Below are positions 20,301 through 30,849 of a stretch of DNA of 64,000 nucleotides, in pieces; within the stretch, counting starts at the first letter, position 1; each line of letters starts with the position of its first letter. The DNA is from DASRAU01 sp035638075 (GTDB lineage: Bacteria; Acidobacteriota; Polarisedimenticolia; Gp22-AA2). The stretch lies in assembly GCA_035638075.1 (NCBI GenBank), contig DASRAU010000003.1, forward strand, positions 62,001 through 126,000, given 5' to 3'. Below the pieces are notes generated by a model, which was given only the letters and a program-made list of their open reading frames with translations, was not told the origin of the DNA and did not search any database. The position numbers were made by a program, and so were the translations under genes.

Positions 20301-21060
20301 CGAAGTCGCCGACGTAGGGCTGGTCGTCCTTGTCCACCAGCACGTTGTGCGGCTTCAGGTCGCGGTGCACGACCCCGGCGTCGTGCGCCGCCTGGAGGGC
20401 GGAGAGGATGCCCCGCAGGATGGGCACGCCCCGCTCGGGCGACAGCGCCCCCTCGCGATCGATGAGGCCCCGCAGGCTTTCCCCCTCGATGTACGACATC
20501 GACAGGAAGCGGAGGTCCCCGGCCTCGCCGAGATCATGGATGCGGACGACGTTCTTGTGGGTGACCTGGCTCGCCAGCAGGATTTCGCGCTTGAAGCGCT
20601 CGAGGATCTCGGGGTGCGAGGTCAGCTCGGGGCGGATGACCTTCAGGGCGACGGTGCGGTTCAGCTCGCGGTCGCGGGCCCGGTAGACGACCCCCATCCC
20701 GCCCTCCCCGAGGACGGCCTCGATGAGGTAGCGGCTGCCGATGAGGGTGCCCGGGGCGATGCGCGGAGACGACCCGCCGGACGCGGGAGAGCCGGTCAGG
20801 CTGGTGACCCCGGTCGCGCCCGCGGGGGGCCCGCCGGAGGTCCGCGCCGCAAGCCCGGGATCGGTCGGCGCTTCCGAGGAGGTGCCGCGCGGTTGTGCGC
20901 CGGACCCGGCCGACACCGGCGATTCGGTAGACCTGGACGGTCGCGCGGCGGGGGTCGGGGAAGCGCCGCCGCCGGACGTCGACTCCGGCAGCAGGCGGAA
21001 GCAGGCCGAGCACCTCCCGGCCCCCGCAGGATTGTCGCGACCACACGCCGGGCAGACCAT
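17365..21060 (-). CDS. Transmembrane Ser/Thr protein kinase with extracytoplasmic TPR array
   Basis: The protein has 1231 residues. It starts with a zinc ribbon (CPACGRDNPAGAGRCSAC) and a Pro/Ser/Gly-rich linker. The Hanks-type kinase domain spans about residues 105-375: GEGGMGVVYRA loop, VALK lysine, HRDLKPHN catalytic loop near 228, DFGIS, and a TxY-like activation segment before YMSPEQ. One membrane helix is at about 385-403. The rest is a periplasmic or sensory part with about 12 or more TPR units preceded by a FlgO/TolB-like segment (SLALLPFRND). The layout matches PknB-like one-component signalling proteins of Acidobacteriota. The ligand and substrates are unknown. It sits between two paralogous MopE-like secreted proteins on the same strand. 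The start is near-leaderless. Confidence 0.92.
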   Translation of the reverse strand: MVCPACGRDNPAGAGRCSACFRLLPESTSGGGASPTPAARPSRSTESPVSAGSGAQPRGTSSEAPTDPGLAARTSGGPPAGATGVTSLTGSPASGGSSPRIAPGTLIGSRYLIEAVLGEGGMGVVYRARDRELNRTVALKVIRPELTSHPEILERFKREILLASQVTHKNVVRIHDLGEAGDLRFLSMSYIEGESLRGLIDREGALSPERGVPILRGILSALQAAHDAGVVHRDLKPHNVLVDKDDQPYVGDFGISRSMTAGGGTMTETGAILGTVDYMSPEQARGDVPDHRSDIYSLGVMMFEMFTGSLPFHAANPLSVMVKRVHEDAPSPTRIRPGMPAWLSAIIVRALIRDPKLRYQSVTEVLRDIDRQRATRAKRQLLGKRTLAAAAGIVVAGLLVLGTQRFLATRVVAAPPVKSSLALLPFRNDTGDTRLDWVPAGLTSVLRSGLLQARALRLAGDDRVGEILDVLKPAAGEEARPANAQRLGRLAGVDHVLAGSVVRLGDRLRLQASLIPIGEDGAGVARDIVVDGEPGGGAGGDQAALLGMIDRLTREVRDALGVARSWGEEEHLAAQLSSKSVEALSLYGEGLSLRSAGKTDEAADRIAAAVQKDPDFAVAWALLAETEDERGRAEPAKAAAQQAIAHLAEASPWEAARIRATHARISGDLAGAASSYQSLVDAAPNDPQSLLDLAGVEEEAGDLAGARKSLERAVALDPKSPGAQFALGRILARSGESTDAAQALNKALLLFGELGSDAGRARALNGLGNVALDLGQHEEAEHQFQQAIDIRRRIGDQRGVAVGLGNLALTAARRGRMDDAIKLEKDSIAAARTLGDPGVEAKGLLDLGDILQKAGRTDEALATYQDSLRILREAGDENQTAKVLSSLGYLNATLGKYVEAFFFMKEALAKARSIGEQTNLVRTLGDIGGLEQVQGRYEEALKYFDEGLRLARQVDNKGAAIALQMNTAQVHEAQGEYGPALELLGEAEKAARDAHEASYLAPVLTYLGSVRMRSGDLTGSAKVLTEAIALCRDQSNDALLAEALVYDGERRLAQEDRSAATTLKEAVAAATRAGDYRVQRMARLALARAERSSRDLEAVLKDARASGLAPLVAPALASLAAIDLQANHLDNAVARAHEAADSATRLRERDWIVQARRIEGSALLRQGKSEPAAAAFRQALAPFQEMRSGLAGPALAAFLARPETAALGRDAAAALATVPADHDKLLALLRP

Positions 21061-21068
21061 GACCGCCC

Positions 21069-21074
21069 ATTGTA
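21069..21074 (-). promoter_or_regulatory. -10-like TACAAT 8 nt before the kinase ATG
   Basis: On the minus strand TACAAT (complement of 21069-21074) is separated from ATG 21060 by GGGCGGTC. The region upstream is a G/C-homopolymeric stretch (runs of G and C at 21078-21099) with no -35 match. Confidence 0.4.
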
Positions 21075-21124
21075 GACGGGGGGGGACCCCCCCGGGGCGG
21101 ACTGTTTCCCCGGCCGGGGGAGGC

Positions 21125-23704
<2,580 letters not shown>

Positions 23705-23770
23705 CAGAACGAACCTCCCGTTTGCTTCGTGGGGGAACTGGATGCCGCAACAGCAATGGGGCGAAAGCCG

Positions 23771-23798
23771 ATTATGCGATGAAAAGGGCTGGACGCAA
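23771..23798 (-). promoter_or_regulatory. Promoter candidate for the six-repeat MopE-like gene
   Basis: On the minus strand TTGCGT (23793-23798), a 16-bp spacer and CATAAT (23771-23776). The 23705-23920 intergenic stretch is distinctly less GC-rich here and separates divergent genes. Confidence 0.4.
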
Positions 23799-23920
23799 CA
23801 GGAATTCACGTCATCCTGCCCCGGAACCCCCCGACCGAAGCGGCTTGCGCCGCAACCCGGCTTCCCCGAGAATCACCCCCCGTGGGACGCGTCCGGTCGA
23901 GGCATCGCGGAGGAAAAGTC

Positions 23921-24979
23921 GTGCCGGACGTGCGTCAACCCGCTGGCGGTCAGCCTCCCCGGCTGTCCAGCCGGACCCTGGAATTGAAGCTGCGCGAGCC
24001 GTGGCGGATCGCCCGCGGCACCAGCACCCTGAAGTCGAACCTCCTCGTCAGCCTGGAGGGGGAGGGGGGGCCCGAGGACAACGGGCTGGGTGAAGCGGCT
24101 CCGAACATCCGCTACGGCGAGGACGCCGGGACGGTGCAGGCCGCCCTGGAGCGGCTCGCCCCCCTGCTCAAGCAGGGGTTGCGCGACTGGTCGGGCCTTC
24201 TCGACCGCATCGCCCTGGCGGAGCCCCTGCATCCCGCCGCCCGGGCGGCCCTCGACATCGCCATCCACGACCTCGCCGCCCGGCGGCACGGGATCCCCGT
24301 GCACCGGATGATCGGCGCGAATCCCGCCCGCGTGCCCGAGACCTCCTACTCGATTGGCCTCGACATCGTGCCGGTCATGCAGGAGAAGGTCCGCGCCGCG
24401 GCCGGCTTTCCCATTCTCAAGATCAAGCTCGACGGCAAGAACGACCGGACCATCGTCGAAGGGATCCGGGAGGTGACCGACCGGCCTCTCGTGGTGGACG
24501 TCAACGAGGCCTGGCACGATCCGGCCGAGGCGATCGAGATGATCCGCTGGCTCGCCGGGATGGGGGTGATGCTGGTCGAGCAGCCTCTGCCGGCGGCCGA
24601 CCTGGAGGGAGCACGCCGGGTGAGGGCCCGGGCGGTTCTGCCCGTCTTCGCCGACGAGGCGGTGCTTCATCCGTCGGACCTGCCGGCGCTCGTGGACGCC
24701 TACGACGGCATCAACGTCAAGGTGCAGAAATCCGGCGGCCTGCGTCCGGCGCTGCGGCTCATCGAGGCGGCGCGCCGGTTCGGGTTCCAGGTGATGATCG
24801 GCTGCATGATCGAGTCGTCCCTCGGGATCACCGCCGCGGCGCACCTGTCCCCGTTCGCCGACCGCGCCGACCTCGACGGGCACCTGCTCATCGCCGAGGA
24901 CCCGTTCGTCGGCGCCCAGGTCGACCGGGGGATGATCGCGCTGCCGCAGGAACCGGGGCTGGGAGTGCACCCGCGGTGA
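23921..24979 (+). CDS. Dipeptide epimerase (L-Ala-D/L-Glu epimerase-like), enolase superfamily
   Basis: The protein has 352 residues from GTG 23921, chosen because GGAGG lies 7 nt upstream; GTG 23882 is an alternative without support. Features of the muconate-lactonizing subgroup are visible: the general base pair in LKIKLD (Lys167, Lys169), metal ligands in VVDVNEAW, LVEQPL and FADEAV, the second-side lysine in NVKVQKSGG, and GCMIESSLGI in the barrel. These enzymes racemise the C-terminal residue of dipeptides, often murein-derived L-Ala-D-Glu, for peptide recycling. Exact dipeptide specificity cannot be read from sequence. The AtoE-type transporter starts 8 nt downstream. Confidence 0.88.
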   Translation: MPDVRQPAGGQPPRLSSRTLELKLREPWRIARGTSTLKSNLLVSLEGEGGPEDNGLGEAAPNIRYGEDAGTVQAALERLAPLLKQGLRDWSGLLDRIALAEPLHPAARAALDIAIHDLAARRHGIPVHRMIGANPARVPETSYSIGLDIVPVMQEKVRAAAGFPILKIKLDGKNDRTIVEGIREVTDRPLVVDVNEAWHDPAEAIEMIRWLAGMGVMLVEQPLPAADLEGARRVRARAVLPVFADEAVLHPSDLPALVDAYDGINVKVQKSGGLRPALRLIEAARRFGFQVMIGCMIESSLGITAAAHLSPFADRADLDGHLLIAEDPFVGAQVDRGMIALPQEPGLGVHPR

Positions 24980-24987
24980 TCTCCTAG

Positions 24988-26382
24988 GTGAAGCCGGGGC
25001 CGATCGAGAGGATCGGCGCATCCTTCGCGGCCGCCTGCGAGCGTCTCTTCCCGGACGCGTTCGTCTTCGCCCTCGGGGCGGTCCTCCTCGCCTTCGCGGC
25101 CGGCCTCGGTCTCGGGGAGCGGCCGGTGGCGCTGGTGCGCGCCTTCGGCGATTCCTTCTGGTCCCTCATTCCGTTCACCATGCAGATGGCGCTGGTGATC
25201 GTCGGGGGCTTCACCGTCGCCAGCGCCCCGCCGGTGGCGCGCCTCATCGAGCGGCTGGCGCGCCTTCCGAAGACCCCGCGCCAGGCGGTGGCGCTCGTGG
25301 CGCTCTTCGCCATGCTGGCGTCGCTCGTATCGTGGGGGCTGTCGCTCGTCTTCACCGGCCTCCTGGTGCGGGCGGTGGTGCGGCGCGTGGAGGGAATCGA
25401 CTACCGGGCGATCGGCGCCGCCGCCTATCTCGGGCTCGGGAGTGTCTGGGCGCTCGGTCTGTCCTCCTCGGCGGCGCTCCTGCAGGCGAGCCCGGCTTCG
25501 ATCCCGCCGGCGCTCCTGCCCGTGACCGGCGTGCTGCCGCTGTCGCAGACCGTCTTCCTGTGGCAGAGCCTCCTGATGGCGGCGGTCCTCATCGCCGTGT
25601 CGGTGACCGTCGCCTGGTGGTCGCACCCCGATCCGTCGCGCGCCCGCAGCGCCGCCTCGATGGGCGTGCGCTTCGAGGAGAGCGCCCGCGACGAGCCGCG
25701 CGAAACGGCGTCCACTCCGGCGGCGCGGCTCGACCGCCTGCCGGTCCCCGGCATCGCGGTCGCGCTCCTGCTCTTCGCCTGGCTCGGGATCCAGGTCCGC
25801 GAGAAAGGCTTCATCGCGGCCTTCGACCTGAACAACTTCAACATGGCGTTCCTGGCGGCCGGGCTGCTCCTGCACGGACGGCCGTCGTCGTTCCTGCGCG
25901 CGGTGGCGCGATCGGTCCCGGCGACGGCCGGCGTTCTGATCCAGTTCCCCTTCTACGCGGGGATCTTCGGTCTCATCTCGAAGACCGCCGTCGCGCCGGC
26001 GCTGGCCGCCCTGTTCGTCCGGGTGACGACGCGCGGCACCTTCCCGATCGTCGTGGCGATCTACTCGGCGGTCCTCGGGCTGCTGGTGCCGTCCGGCGGA
26101 GGGAAATGGATCCTCGAAGCGCCGTACGTCATGGCCGCGGCGAACACCTGGGGCATCCACCTCGGCTGGACGGTGCAGATCTACAACGCCGCCGAGGCCC
26201 TGCCGAACCTCATCCACCCCTTCTGGATGCTGCCGCTGATGGGGATCCTCAATGTCAAGGCGCGCGATCTCGCCGGCTACTCGATGCTGCAGCTCGTCGT
26301 CCACGTGCCGCTGGTGCTCCTGATGTCCTGGCTCTTCACCTGGACGCTGCCGTACCTCCCGCCGGTCGTCCCCGGACCCTGA
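24988..26382 (+). CDS. AtoE-family short-chain fatty acid transporter
   Basis: The protein has 464 residues from GTG 24988, 8 nt after the epimerase stop. It has about 12 hydrophobic helices. AtoE-family hallmarks are FDLNNFNMAFLAAGLLLH, the loop VPSGGGKWILEAPY and FWMLPLMGIL near the end. The family is annotated as short-chain fatty acid (acetoacetate, butyrate) permeases in the inner membrane. Coupling to a dipeptide epimerase is unusual and hints that the real substrate may be a carboxylate or acylated product of peptide catabolism. No Shine-Dalgarno sequence is visible, so translation probably depends on the upstream gene. Confidence 0.88.
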   Translation: MKPGPIERIGASFAAACERLFPDAFVFALGAVLLAFAAGLGLGERPVALVRAFGDSFWSLIPFTMQMALVIVGGFTVASAPPVARLIERLARLPKTPRQAVALVALFAMLASLVSWGLSLVFTGLLVRAVVRRVEGIDYRAIGAAAYLGLGSVWALGLSSSAALLQASPASIPPALLPVTGVLPLSQTVFLWQSLLMAAVLIAVSVTVAWWSHPDPSRARSAASMGVRFEESARDEPRETASTPAARLDRLPVPGIAVALLLFAWLGIQVREKGFIAAFDLNNFNMAFLAAGLLLHGRPSSFLRAVARSVPATAGVLIQFPFYAGIFGLISKTAVAPALAALFVRVTTRGTFPIVVAIYSAVLGLLVPSGGGKWILEAPYVMAAANTWGIHLGWTVQIYNAAEALPNLIHPFWMLPLMGILNVKARDLAGYSMLQLVVHVPLVLLMSWLFTWTLPYLPPVVPGP

Positions 26383-26395
26383 CGGGGTCGCTTCC

Positions 26396-26424
26396 TTGAC
26401 TCCCGGCGGGTGCCCGCCGATCAT
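26396..26424 (+). promoter_or_regulatory. Promoter giving a leaderless mRNA for the secreted protein at 26432
   Basis: TTGACT (26396-26401), a 17-bp spacer and GATCAT (26419-26424), ending 7 nt before ATG 26432. The geometry predicts a start point at the start codon. Confidence 0.45.
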
Positions 26425-26431
26425 TCCGTGG

Positions 26432-27736
26432 ATGCGTCCTGCCCGTCTTCTCCCTGTTGCGCTGGTCCTTGCGGCTACGGCCGCGGCGACGGCTGCTCCG
26501 GCCACGCCGGGCGCTCCGGCTGCGTCGACGTCTCCCGGGGTCGCGCCTGGAGCGCCGGTGATCGCGCCCTTCATGTGCCCCGAGGGCGGACCGAACGGGG
26601 GCAACGCTCCGCTGGCGATGGCGAAGTCGGCCGGGCACCTGCTCGTCCTGTGCGCCGACACCGAGTCCGAGGAGGGCACCGGACTCGTGGCGAGCGGCCT
26701 CGCCATCCACGAGCCCGACTCGGCGACGCCGAAAAAACCGCTCTTCAGCGCGGTCTCCGACTCCCTGCACGTGCGCGTGCAGGCGGTCCCGGATCGCGGC
26801 TTCGAGCTGACCTGGGAGAGCCTCCTCCCGCGCGAGGCGGGCGGGGAGTATGTCTGGAGCCCCGTCACCCGGTCGCGTGTCGCCTGCGGGCCCGAGGGCT
26901 GCACCGAGAGGGACTCGCGCTGCGCCGTCGATCTTCCGGCGAGCCGCAGACAGGATCTCCTCGGTCGCGTGCGCCAGCTCACCCGCGGAGGGACCCTCGA
27001 GCCGAGCGTGGCGCAGCGGCTCATGGACGATCTGACGGTGCAGGCGCTGCTCGGCGACGACGTGGCCGCCTGGACCGTGGAGCAGTTCGACCGCATCCTC
27101 GTCATCGGCCAGCAGAACCGCGACGGGCTGGCGCAGGCGCGGGGCCTGCTCGACCGGGCCCGCGCCGCGCAGTGCCCGGCGCTGGTCTTCCCCGCGGACG
27201 AGCCGCCGCCCCCGCCGCCCGATCCCGCCGCGGCGGCCGCCGACCTGAAGGACAAGATCGCCCGGTCCAGGGGGCGCACGAGCCCCCTGCCGACCACGGC
27301 TCCGGATGCCCCGCCCGCCGGCCTCGACGCCGTCGCGTGGCTGGTGGGTGGCAAATGGGTGGGGACCGGCGCGCTGCCGGACGGCGGGACGCTGCACGTC
27401 GAGGAGACCTACCGCTGGGGACCCGAGCGGCACTCGATCCGCTTCCGGGCCCAGAACGCGGGCGTGACGGCGAAGAACGCCTCGGCCGTGGACGGCATCG
27501 TCTTCTTCGAGACGAAGCCCGGGCAGATCGTGCTCTGGAACCTGAAGCCGGGAGGCGGCCTGAGCGAGAGCGCCGTCACCCACGCCGATCGCAGCGGCTG
27601 CGAGTTCGTCGGAGCCGATGGGCGCGTGCGGCTGTCCCGCGTCGCGGGAGATCAGCAGAAGCGCGTCGTCGATCAGGTGCGCGGCGGCGCCTGGACCACC
27701 GTCGTCACCGCCAGCTACGAGCGGCACCCGCGTTGA
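26432..27736 (+). CDS. Secreted protein of unknown function with C-terminal lipocalin-like domain
   Basis: The protein has 434 residues from ATG 26432 (a TTG start at 26396 would lie in the -35 element and lose the signal peptide position). The signal peptide is MRPARLLPVALVLAATAAATA. The middle contains a charged helical region with cysteines (CGPEGCTERDSRC). The last ~130 residues start WLVGGKWVGTGALPDGG and alternate strands, resembling DUF1579/lipocalin-like sandwiches of exported proteins. I do not recognise a specific family. The stop overlaps the Smr gene start. Confidence 0.7.
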   Translation: MRPARLLPVALVLAATAAATAAPATPGAPAASTSPGVAPGAPVIAPFMCPEGGPNGGNAPLAMAKSAGHLLVLCADTESEEGTGLVASGLAIHEPDSATPKKPLFSAVSDSLHVRVQAVPDRGFELTWESLLPREAGGEYVWSPVTRSRVACGPEGCTERDSRCAVDLPASRRQDLLGRVRQLTRGGTLEPSVAQRLMDDLTVQALLGDDVAAWTVEQFDRILVIGQQNRDGLAQARGLLDRARAAQCPALVFPADEPPPPPPDPAAAAADLKDKIARSRGRTSPLPTTAPDAPPAGLDAVAWLVGGKWVGTGALPDGGTLHVEETYRWGPERHSIRFRAQNAGVTAKNASAVDGIVFFETKPGQIVLWNLKPGGGLSESAVTHADRSGCEFVGADGRVRLSRVAGDQQKRVVDQVRGGAWTTVVTASYERHPR

Positions 27737-28014
27737 CGCCCGAGGACCCGGTCGTCGACTTTCCCATCGACGGCACACTCGACCTGCACATGTTCCATCC
27801 GGCCGAAGCGGGGGATCTCGTTCCCGAGTACCTGCGCGCCTGCCGGGAGCGCGGCATCCTGCAGGTGCGCCTGGTGCACGGCAAGGGGATCGGCGAGCTG
27901 CGCCGCACCATCGAGACCATCCTGGATCGCCTGCCGGAGGTGGCCGAGCGCCGCACGGCAGGCGAGGACGCCGGCGGCTGGGGGGCCACCCTCGTCACCC
28001 TGCACCCCCTCTAG
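27733..28014 (+). CDS. Small Smr-domain protein
   Basis: The protein has 93 residues. TTG 27733 overlaps the preceding TGA (TTGA), so translation is coupled. The Smr core is clear: LDLHMFHP (the usual DLHG), a helix with PEYLRACRERGI, then VRLVHGKGIGELRRTI, in which HGKG and LR are the family signature. Stand-alone Smr domains are associated with nuclease activity, either DNA nicking as in MutS2 or RNA cleavage in ribosome rescue. Which applies here is unknown. Pairing with a secreted protein is odd and may only reflect read-through transcription. Confidence 0.85.
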   Translation: MTPEDPVVDFPIDGTLDLHMFHPAEAGDLVPEYLRACRERGILQVRLVHGKGIGELRRTIETILDRLPEVAERRTAGEDAGGWGATLVTLHPL

Positions 28015-28047
28015 TTCCCGCCTGCCCAAACCAGGAGCGTCTCAACC

Positions 28048-28053
28048 TATAAT
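28048..28053 (+). promoter_or_regulatory. TATAAT -10 box before the S9 peptidase gene
   Basis: A perfect TATAAT at 28048-28053, about 63 nt before the start codon. The -35 region is weak (TGCCCA at 28023-28028). Confidence 0.5.
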
Positions 28054-28116
28054 CCGGGCTTCCCGTATCAAGCAGGCGCGCCTCGACGGCGCATGCCGTT
28101 GGAAGGAGGATGCCCG

Positions 28117-30327
28117 ATGATGTCCACCCGCCCCGGAGCCTTCCGGTCCCGGACCGCGCTCGCCGTCTCCACGCTGCTCCCCCTGATCGCGGGGCTGCTG
28201 CTCCTGCCGGGATCGGCCGCCTCCGCCGGCCGCTTCGACCTGGACGCGCTCGCCCGCCTGACGCGGGTGAGCGACCCGCAGATCTCTCCCGACGGTCGCT
28301 CGATCGTCGTGATCGTCTCGCGGCCCAACTATGAAGACAACCGCACCGACTCGGAGATGGTCCTCGTGGACATCGCCACCGGGGCGCAGCGCGTCCTGAC
28401 GCGCGGGCGCAAGCAGCTCGCGTCGCCGCGCTGGTCGCCCTCGGGCGATCGCCTGGCGTTTCTCGCCGAGGCCGTGCCCACGCCCGCGAAGAAAAAGGCG
28501 AAGCCGGTGGGCGACGCCGTCGCGGCCGTGGACAAGCCCGCGCCCGATCCCGATCGCAAGCCGGCGCGGCAGATCCAGATCCTGCCGATGAACGGCGGGG
28601 ACGCCATGGTGCTGACGGACGCGCCCGAAGGCGTGCAGCAGTTCGCCTGGCGACCCGACGGCGCCGCCGTCGCCTACGTCACCCAGGATCCGTTCCCGGA
28701 CGCCGAGGCGCGCCAGAAGGGCGAGGACGCCTTCGAGGTCGGCGACAACGACTTCCTGGCGCAGGAGCCGGCCCGCCCGTCGCACGTCTGGCTCATCCCC
28801 GGCGAGGGTGGAGAGGCGAAGCGCCTCACCTCGGGCGCGTGGAGCCTGCCGATGAGCGAGCCGCCCGGCCCGCCGTCGTCGCCGATCGCCTGGTCCCCGG
28901 ACGGCAGGACGCTGGCGATCACGAAGCAGGAGAAGCCGCACTTCGGCAACGCCGACCTGACGACGATCCAGCTGCTGGACGTGGCGAGCGGCCAGATGCG
29001 TCCGCTCACGACGCAGAAGGTCCTCGAGGGCTACCCGGTCTACAGCCCGGACGGCTCGCACATCGCCCTCTGGTACCCGCGCGACGGCGATCAGAACGCG
29101 GTCAACGAAATCCAGGTCGTCGGCTCGACCGGCGGCACCCCCAAGGTCATCACGCGCGCTCTCGATCGCTGCGTCTTCCGGGCCCTGTGGCTGCCGGACG
29201 GGAAGTCGGTCATCGTCGGCGGCAACGACGGCACGCGCGTGTCGCTGTGGCAGCAGCCGATCGACGGGCCGGCCCGCAAGCTGAATCTCGGCAAGGTCAA
29301 CCCGTCCTGGTCCTTCTGGATCGACGCCACCGTCGGCAAGGGCGGAGCGATCGCCTTCACCGGCAGCGAGCCGCAGCGCCCGACCGAGCTGTACTACATG
29401 ACCTCGTCCACCGCCGAGCCGAAGCGGCTGACGGCCTACAACGACGAGGTCGCCTCGCTCGACCTGGCGAAGGTGGAGCGCTTCGAGTGGAAGGGGCCCG
29501 AGGGCCAGAACGAGGACGGCGTGGTGCTGCTGCCGCCGGGCTTCGACGCCGCGAAGAAGTACCCGCTCGTCCTCTACATCCACGGCGGGCCGCAGGCGGC
29601 CTCGACCGAGGCCTTCTCCTCCTTCACGCAGATCCTCGCGGCGCGCGGCTACGTCGTCTTCTCGCCGAATTACCGCGGCAGCGACAACAACGGCAACGCG
29701 TACCAGACGGCGATCGTCGGCGATGCCGGCGAGGGCCCGGGACGCGACGTCATCGCCGGCCTCGAGGCGCTCAAGGCGAAGGGCTTCATCGACGCGTCGC
29801 GCATCGGCGTGTCGGGCTGGTCGTACGGCGGCTACATGACCTCGTGGCTCATCGGCCACTACGACTTCTGGAAGACGGCGGTGGCCGGGGCGGCGGTGAC
29901 CGACTTCACCGACCAGTACAACCTCGCCGACTTCAACGTGCAGGCGCGCTACTCGTTCGGCGGCTCGCCGTGGAAGGACGGGCGCGAGAAGGCGTACCTC
30001 GATCAGTCGCCGATCTCCTCCGCGTCGAAGATCAAGACGCCGACGCTCATCCTGTCGGACACCGGCGACGCCCGCGTGCCGATCACGCAGTCGTACAAGC
30101 TGTACCACGCGCTCAAGGACAACGGCGTCCCCACCCGCTTCATCGCCTACCCGGTGCCGGGGCATTTCCCCGGCGATCCGGTGCGGGCGCGCGCCGTGTT
30201 CCGCGACTGGGCCGGCTGGCTCGACGCCGCGCTGCAGCCCGAGGCGCCCGCGGCGCCGAAGGCGCAGCCGGGTGACGGCGTCGTGCCGGTGAAAGAGACT
30301 CCGCCGGCGACCACGACCAAGGGATGA
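28117..30327 (+). CDS. Exported S9-family serine peptidase (acylaminoacyl-peptidase/DPP-like)
   Basis: The protein has 736 residues from ATG 28117 (or 28120), 6 nt after a strong GGAAGGAGGA. A signal peptide ends near SAASA|G. Residues about 40-430 form a WD40/TolB-like propeller with repeated SPDG and WSP motifs. The alpha/beta-hydrolase domain carries Ser569 in GWSYGG, Asp651 in SDTGDARVP and His683 in VPGHFPG. The family cleaves short peptides, releasing dipeptides or acylated amino acids; exported forms are usual in proteolytic Acidobacteriota. The gene is coupled to the SET-domain gene by an ATGA overlap. Confidence 0.92.
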   Translation: MMSTRPGAFRSRTALAVSTLLPLIAGLLLLPGSAASAGRFDLDALARLTRVSDPQISPDGRSIVVIVSRPNYEDNRTDSEMVLVDIATGAQRVLTRGRKQLASPRWSPSGDRLAFLAEAVPTPAKKKAKPVGDAVAAVDKPAPDPDRKPARQIQILPMNGGDAMVLTDAPEGVQQFAWRPDGAAVAYVTQDPFPDAEARQKGEDAFEVGDNDFLAQEPARPSHVWLIPGEGGEAKRLTSGAWSLPMSEPPGPPSSPIAWSPDGRTLAITKQEKPHFGNADLTTIQLLDVASGQMRPLTTQKVLEGYPVYSPDGSHIALWYPRDGDQNAVNEIQVVGSTGGTPKVITRALDRCVFRALWLPDGKSVIVGGNDGTRVSLWQQPIDGPARKLNLGKVNPSWSFWIDATVGKGGAIAFTGSEPQRPTELYYMTSSTAEPKRLTAYNDEVASLDLAKVERFEWKGPEGQNEDGVVLLPPGFDAAKKYPLVLYIHGGPQAASTEAFSSFTQILAARGYVVFSPNYRGSDNNGNAYQTAIVGDAGEGPGRDVIAGLEALKAKGFIDASRIGVSGWSYGGYMTSWLIGHYDFWKTAVAGAAVTDFTDQYNLADFNVQARYSFGGSPWKDGREKAYLDQSPISSASKIKTPTLILSDTGDARVPITQSYKLYHALKDNGVPTRFIAYPVPGHFPGDPVRARAVFRDWAGWLDAALQPEAPAAPKAQPGDGVVPVKETPPATTTKG

Positions 30328-30821
30328 AGGGAAGTCCCCGGCCCGCGCGGCGTCCCTCGGGCGCCGCGCGGGAGGATCGCCTGTTCGTCCTGCGCCGCTC
30401 GCCGAAGCACGGGAAGGGTGCGTTCGCGTCCCGGCGCATCCGCCCGGGCACCCGCATCATCGAGTACACCGGTGAGCGCATCAGCCACGACGAGGCGGAC
30501 GCCCGCTATGACGACGATGCCATGGAGCACCACCACACGCTCCTGATGATCGTCAACCGCAAGTGGGTGCTCGACGCCGCGGTCGGAGGCAACGACGCGC
30601 GCTTCATCAACCACTCGTGCGAGCCGAACGCCGAGATCCACGTCGAGCGGGGACGGGTCTTCATCGACGCCATCGCCGACATCGGGCCCGGCGAGGAGAT
30701 CACGTACGACTATGCGTACGAGCGCGAGGAGGAGGACGACGACGTCGTCGCGACGTCGCGCTACCCGTGCCGGTGCGGCGCCCGCCGCTGCCGCGGCACG
30801 ATCCTCCTGCCGCGCGACTGA
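30324..30821 (+). CDS. Small SET-domain lysine methyltransferase with post-SET cysteines
   Basis: The protein has 165 residues. ATG 30324 overlaps the peptidase stop. The SET core is complete: GKGAFASRRIRPGTRIIEYTGE, the pseudoknot RFINHSCEPNAE and EITYDYAY. It is followed by a post-SET zinc motif (CRCGARRCRG). The family transfers methyl groups from SAM to protein lysines. Bacterial SET proteins have few known substrates. Fusion-like coupling to a secreted peptidase gives no obvious target. It is a cytoplasmic protein with a basic N-terminus. Confidence 0.9.
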   Translation: MKGSPRPARRPSGAAREDRLFVLRRSPKHGKGAFASRRIRPGTRIIEYTGERISHDEADARYDDDAMEHHHTLLMIVNRKWVLDAAVGGNDARFINHSCEPNAEIHVERGRVFIDAIADIGPGEEITYDYAYEREEEDDDVVATSRYPCRCGARRCRGTILLPRD

Positions 30822-30849
30822 TCGCCCGGCTGGCGCGGTGCGGGCCCGG

